Shown here: piece after piece, positions 44,899 through 47,346 of the stretch
How positions within the stretch are numbered: the first letter of the stretch is position 1
Layout: the number at the start of each line of letters is the position of its first letter
Origin: Deltaproteobacteria bacterium UBA2385
GTDB lineage: Bacteria > Myxococcota_A > UBA796 > UBA2385
Reading direction: 5' to 3'
Length of the DNA stretch: 47,346 nucleotides
Assembly (NCBI GenBank): GCA_002343455.1
Contig: DDSR01000416.1
Coordinates: 1-47,346 of the forward strand
Made by a program: the position numbers and the translations under genes
Notes under the pieces: generated by a model
Databases searched by the model: none
Told to the model about the DNA's origin: nothing
The model's input: only the letters and a program-made list of their open reading frames with translations

Positions 44899-47097
44899 TC
44901 ACCAGCTCTCTCGCAGCAGGGCCCAGTCCCAGCCTCCCAGGCTCAGGACCAGCCCGCCCGCCTCCGTGGGGAAGCTGCGCCCGTCCACCTTGCGGTCCTG
45001 CAGCACCACCCCCGCCTCGACCAGCTCCTGCAGGGGCACCGTCACCTCGCGCGGCGAGTCCGAGCGGTTCAGGGCGACGATCGCCACCTCGCCGTCGAGC
45101 ACGCGGGCGTAGACCAGCAGCGTGTCGTCGACCCAGAGCTGCACCCGCTCGCCCATGCGCAGCGCCCGGCTGTCGGCCCGCGCCGCGCCCACCCGCTGCA
45201 CCCGCTCCAGCAGCTCGGCCTGGTTGCCCGAGAGGTAGGGCGGGAAGTTCATCCGCCGCCGGTTGTCCGGGTCGCCCTTGCCGTGCAGGCCGATCTCGTC
45301 GCCGTAGTAGAGCAGGGGCACCCCGGGCTGGGTCAGGGTGAAGGCCAGGGCCATCGACATCCGGTTGACGATGTCCCACTCCGTGACCTCGCTGCCTCCC
45401 CCGGCCATCGGGTCCACCGTCGTGCCGCTCCAGCAGTCGCCGGCCTGCCCGCTCAGCTCGCTGGCGAAGCGGTCCACGTCGTGGTTGCCCAGGAAGGGGC
45501 TCATCAGGGCCTCGCCGTAGGCCGCTTGCCCCGCCGCCACGCTGGCCTCCAGATCCCGCAGCGAGCCCCCGTGGATGAAGGCCTGGCGCACCGCGCTCAT
45601 CATCGGGAAGTCGAACTGTCCATCCAGCTCGTGATCGCCCACGTAGTCCATCAACAGGTCGCGGTCGTAGCTGAAGGTCTCGCCCACCAGGTACCACTCC
45701 GGCCCGCCCGGGTGGCTCAGCTCTGCCTGCAGGCGCGAGCCCAGGCTGCGCATGATCACATGGTCCATGTGCTTCGCCGCGTCCACCCGCACGGCGTCGA
45801 CGTCGTAGGTCGAGAGCAGCTCCAGCGTATCGGCCAGCACCCGCTCGGTCAGCTCGTGGTTGCGGTAGTCCAGATCCGGCAGGTAGTCCACGAACCAGCA
45901 GGTCCGGGCCGCCTCGTCCCAGCCGCAGCCCTCGGTCCCGCAGACGCAGCCCTCGCCGAACCACTCCGGGTGCTCCCGGGTGTAGAGGTGGTCCTGGTGT
46001 ACATGGTTCAATGTCAGATCGAACATCACGCGGATGCCCTTCGTGTGCGCCAGCGCGATCAGCTCGTGCAGCCGATCCGAGGCGCTCGCCCCGGCGTCGC
46101 CGAAGCGCTCCTCCACCTGCAAGGGGTCCGTCGGCCAGTAGCCATGGTAGCCGCTGAACAGGTTCACCCCGTCCAGGCCCAGCCAGCCGCCCTCGGGGTT
46201 CTCGGTCAGGGGCGAGAGCCAGATCGTGTTCACCCCCAGGGCCTCGAACCAGCCCTCCTCCAGCGCGTCGATCACCCCCTGGAAGTCGCCTCCCGTGTAG
46301 TTCGCGCACTCCGCCACCCCCTCCACCGGCGAGAAGGCCGGGTCCTCGTAGTCCCCGTCCCGGAAGCGGTCGGTGAAGACGAAGTACATCAGCCCCTCCT
46401 CCCAGGAGAAGGGCTCGGCCTCGACCCACAGCGGCACGAAGAGCGGATCCCGCTCGCTGCCCAGGCCGTCCTGATCCCAGGCCTGCACCCGCAGGCTGTG
46501 CTTGCCCGGGGAGAGGCCCGAGAGCTCCACCTCGATCACCCCGCTGGCCTCGTCCGCCCGGGCCTCCACCGGCTGCCCCCCCGCCGTCACCACCAGCCGC
46601 GAGGCGTCCAGCGAGGCGCCCCCCGCGGCGCGGCTGAACTGGATCTTCGCGTAGACCTCGCCCTCGGGCGTCGCCCAGGCCTCGTCCAGCCCCAGGGTCG
46701 GCAGCCCGCAGTCGCCGACCCGCAGGTTGCGGTTCTCGATGCCGTCCAGCCAGTGGGACTCCACGTCCACGGGGATCTCCGACTCCCAGGCGCCGTCGAC
46801 GATCAGCTTGTAGGCGTAGGCGCCGGGCGCGAGCGCGCCCAGGTCGACCGTCCAGGAGGAGCCCGCCGCCTCCATCGGCTGCGGCGTCCAGCCGTTGAAG
46901 CTGCCGGCGATCTCCACCGTGGAGCCGGGGCTCTCCAGGGTCAGCTGGACCGCGCAGGAGCGCTCTTCGGGGTTCGGGTCGGTGCTCGGCAGCGTCCCGG
47001 TGTCGGTCGTGCCCGTGCCCGTGCCCGTGTCTGGGGAGGTCGGCGCGCGGCCCTTGGGCTCGAGCGGGTTGCAGGCGAGGAGGGTCAGGAGGAGCAT
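44899..47097 (-). CDS. GH13 alpha-amylase-type lipoprotein
   Basis: A 732-residue lipoprotein with minimal signal MLLLTLLAC (cysteine 9). An in-frame TAA 9 bases upstream rules out an earlier start. A Thr/Gly spacer leads to a CBM48/E-set domain (VEIAGSFNGWTPQPM and GAYAYKLIVDGAW) at about 45-130 and a second beta domain to 225. The GH13 barrel follows: FDLTLNHVHQDH (360-371), nucleophile D439 (DAVRVDAAKH), acid/base E473 (LVGETF) and transition-state D540 (FLGNHDVDR), then the C-terminal beta domain. All catalytic residues are present. It should cleave alpha-1,4-glucans outside the cell while held on the membrane. The ImuA-like gene starts 40 bases downstream on the same strand. Confidence 0.94.
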   Translation of the reverse strand: MLLLTLLACNPLEPKGRAPTSPDTGTGTGTTDTGTLPSTDPNPEERSCAVQLTLESPGSTVEIAGSFNGWTPQPMEAAGSSWTVDLGALAPGAYAYKLIVDGAWESEIPVDVESHWLDGIENRNLRVGDCGLPTLGLDEAWATPEGEVYAKIQFSRAAGGASLDASRLVVTAGGQPVEARADEASGVIEVELSGLSPGKHSLRVQAWDQDGLGSERDPLFVPLWVEAEPFSWEEGLMYFVFTDRFRDGDYEDPAFSPVEGVAECANYTGGDFQGVIDALEEGWFEALGVNTIWLSPLTENPEGGWLGLDGVNLFSGYHGYWPTDPLQVEERFGDAGASASDRLHELIALAHTKGIRVMFDLTLNHVHQDHLYTREHPEWFGEGCVCGTEGCGWDEAARTCWFVDYLPDLDYRNHELTERVLADTLELLSTYDVDAVRVDAAKHMDHVIMRSLGSRLQAELSHPGGPEWYLVGETFSYDRDLLMDYVGDHELDGQFDFPMMSAVRQAFIHGGSLRDLEASVAAGQAAYGEALMSPFLGNHDVDRFASELSGQAGDCWSGTTVDPMAGGGSEVTEWDIVNRMSMALAFTLTQPGVPLLYYGDEIGLHGKGDPDNRRRMNFPPYLSGNQAELLERVQRVGAARADSRALRMGERVQLWVDDTLLVYARVLDGEVAIVALNRSDSPREVTVPLQELVEAGVVLQDRKVDGRSFPTEAGGLVLSLGGWDWALLRESW

Positions 47098-47346
47098 GGC
47101 GGCATCTTAGCGTCGCGAGAGACGACTGAGGGGGACGCGGCCGGGCTGCGGGTGCAGACCTCGGCGGGTGAAACCCCGCCTACCGTACCCGACAGGGCTT
47201 GAACCCCCTTCCTGCGTACCTCCGACAGGCCGTTCGAGGCCAATTGCCGGAGACGGGCAGCATAAAGTATTGAAACCACGTCGACTCACCAAGCTCAGAC
47301 CCCTCGTGAGGTACGCAGGAGGGAGGTTCACCGAGGGCCAGGTACG
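47098..47346. repeat. Non-coding end of the window with inverted repeats
   Basis: No gene is seen. GGCGGG (47163-47168) pairs with CCCGCC (47175-47180) around a TGAAAC loop, making a strong hairpin. A 12-bp inverted pair, CCTGCGTACCTC (47211-47222) and GAGGTACGCAGG (47308-47319), spans 109 bases. Related words GTACCCGACAGGGCTTGAA (47185-47203) and GTACCTCCGACAGGCCGTTC (47216-47235) form a loose direct repeat. G+C drops around 47256-47280. The region may be the end of an intergenic repeat element that continues beyond the window, and it also contains the amylase promoter. Confidence 0.55.

Overview
The window is very GC-rich bacterial DNA, mostly well above 65% G+C by eye, with densely packed genes that often overlap by 1-4 bases as ATGA, GTGA or TGATG. 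No rRNA, tRNA, CRISPR array, transposase or integrase was seen. The organism is most likely a Myxococcota-type (former Deltaproteobacteria) bacterium. The grounds are a dozen secreted lipoproteins with Asp/Gly/Thr-rich linkers (DTG, DGG and EP repeats), a MopE-like Asp-rich motif joined to an FG-GAP beta-propeller, CotH and lamin-tail surface proteins, and many two-gene to six-gene sets. This is an inference from protein style; there is no marker RNA here.

Layout. 1-2537: the end of a secreted protein, a TetR repressor and a divergent cytochrome P450 around a set of dyad operators. 2538-2962: non-coding, with a ~62-nt tandem repeat. 2963-5384: a lower-GC, coupled trio (small beta-rich protein, HEXXH metallopeptidase-like protein, lipoprotein). 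5513-9913: a thiolase-like protein without its cysteine nucleophile, a DUF3347-like lipoprotein, then NAD+ synthase and a prenyl-synthase-like protein with broken Asp motifs. 9917-14654: a microprotein, a cyclase/GAF protein, a double TM2 protein, a PPC-type lipoprotein and a sigma-70 factor. 14661-19502: aminotransferase, LuxE, LuxC and an ArnT/PMT-like membrane protein in one coupled operon, which I read as making a fatty aldehyde and then an amine. 19605-23540: a TadG-like protein, a small membrane protein, rhomboid protease and class II DAHP synthase. 23563-26281: an epimerase, GT2 and C-methyltransferase cassette. 26317-28017: a GST-like protein and fmt. 28021-34987: a four-gene lipoprotein operon (alkaline phosphatase, CotH kinase, lamin-tail protein, sulfatase-like protein). 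35024-37720: an acidic protein, pterin carbinolamine dehydratase and an alpha/beta-hydrolase lipoprotein. 37793-44858: a six-gene run headed by an ImuA-like protein behind a LexA-like palindrome, continuing through a beta-rich protein, a glycosidase-like protein and three lipoproteins. 44899-47097: a GH13 alpha-amylase lipoprotein. 47098-47346: repeats.

How it fits together. Housekeeping genes (nadE, fmt, DAHP synthase, sigma factor, pterin dehydratase) are scattered singly between operons for surface lipoproteins. Many of these lipoproteins have extremely short signal peptides, with the lipobox cysteine at residue 9-12 and no basic n-region. For several of them an in-frame stop a few bases upstream rules out an earlier start. 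The most unusual features are the palindrome-controlled, probably leaderless ImuA-like operon, the predicted fatty-amine operon, the CotH/phosphatase surface operon, and two enzyme-fold proteins that have lost catalytic residues.
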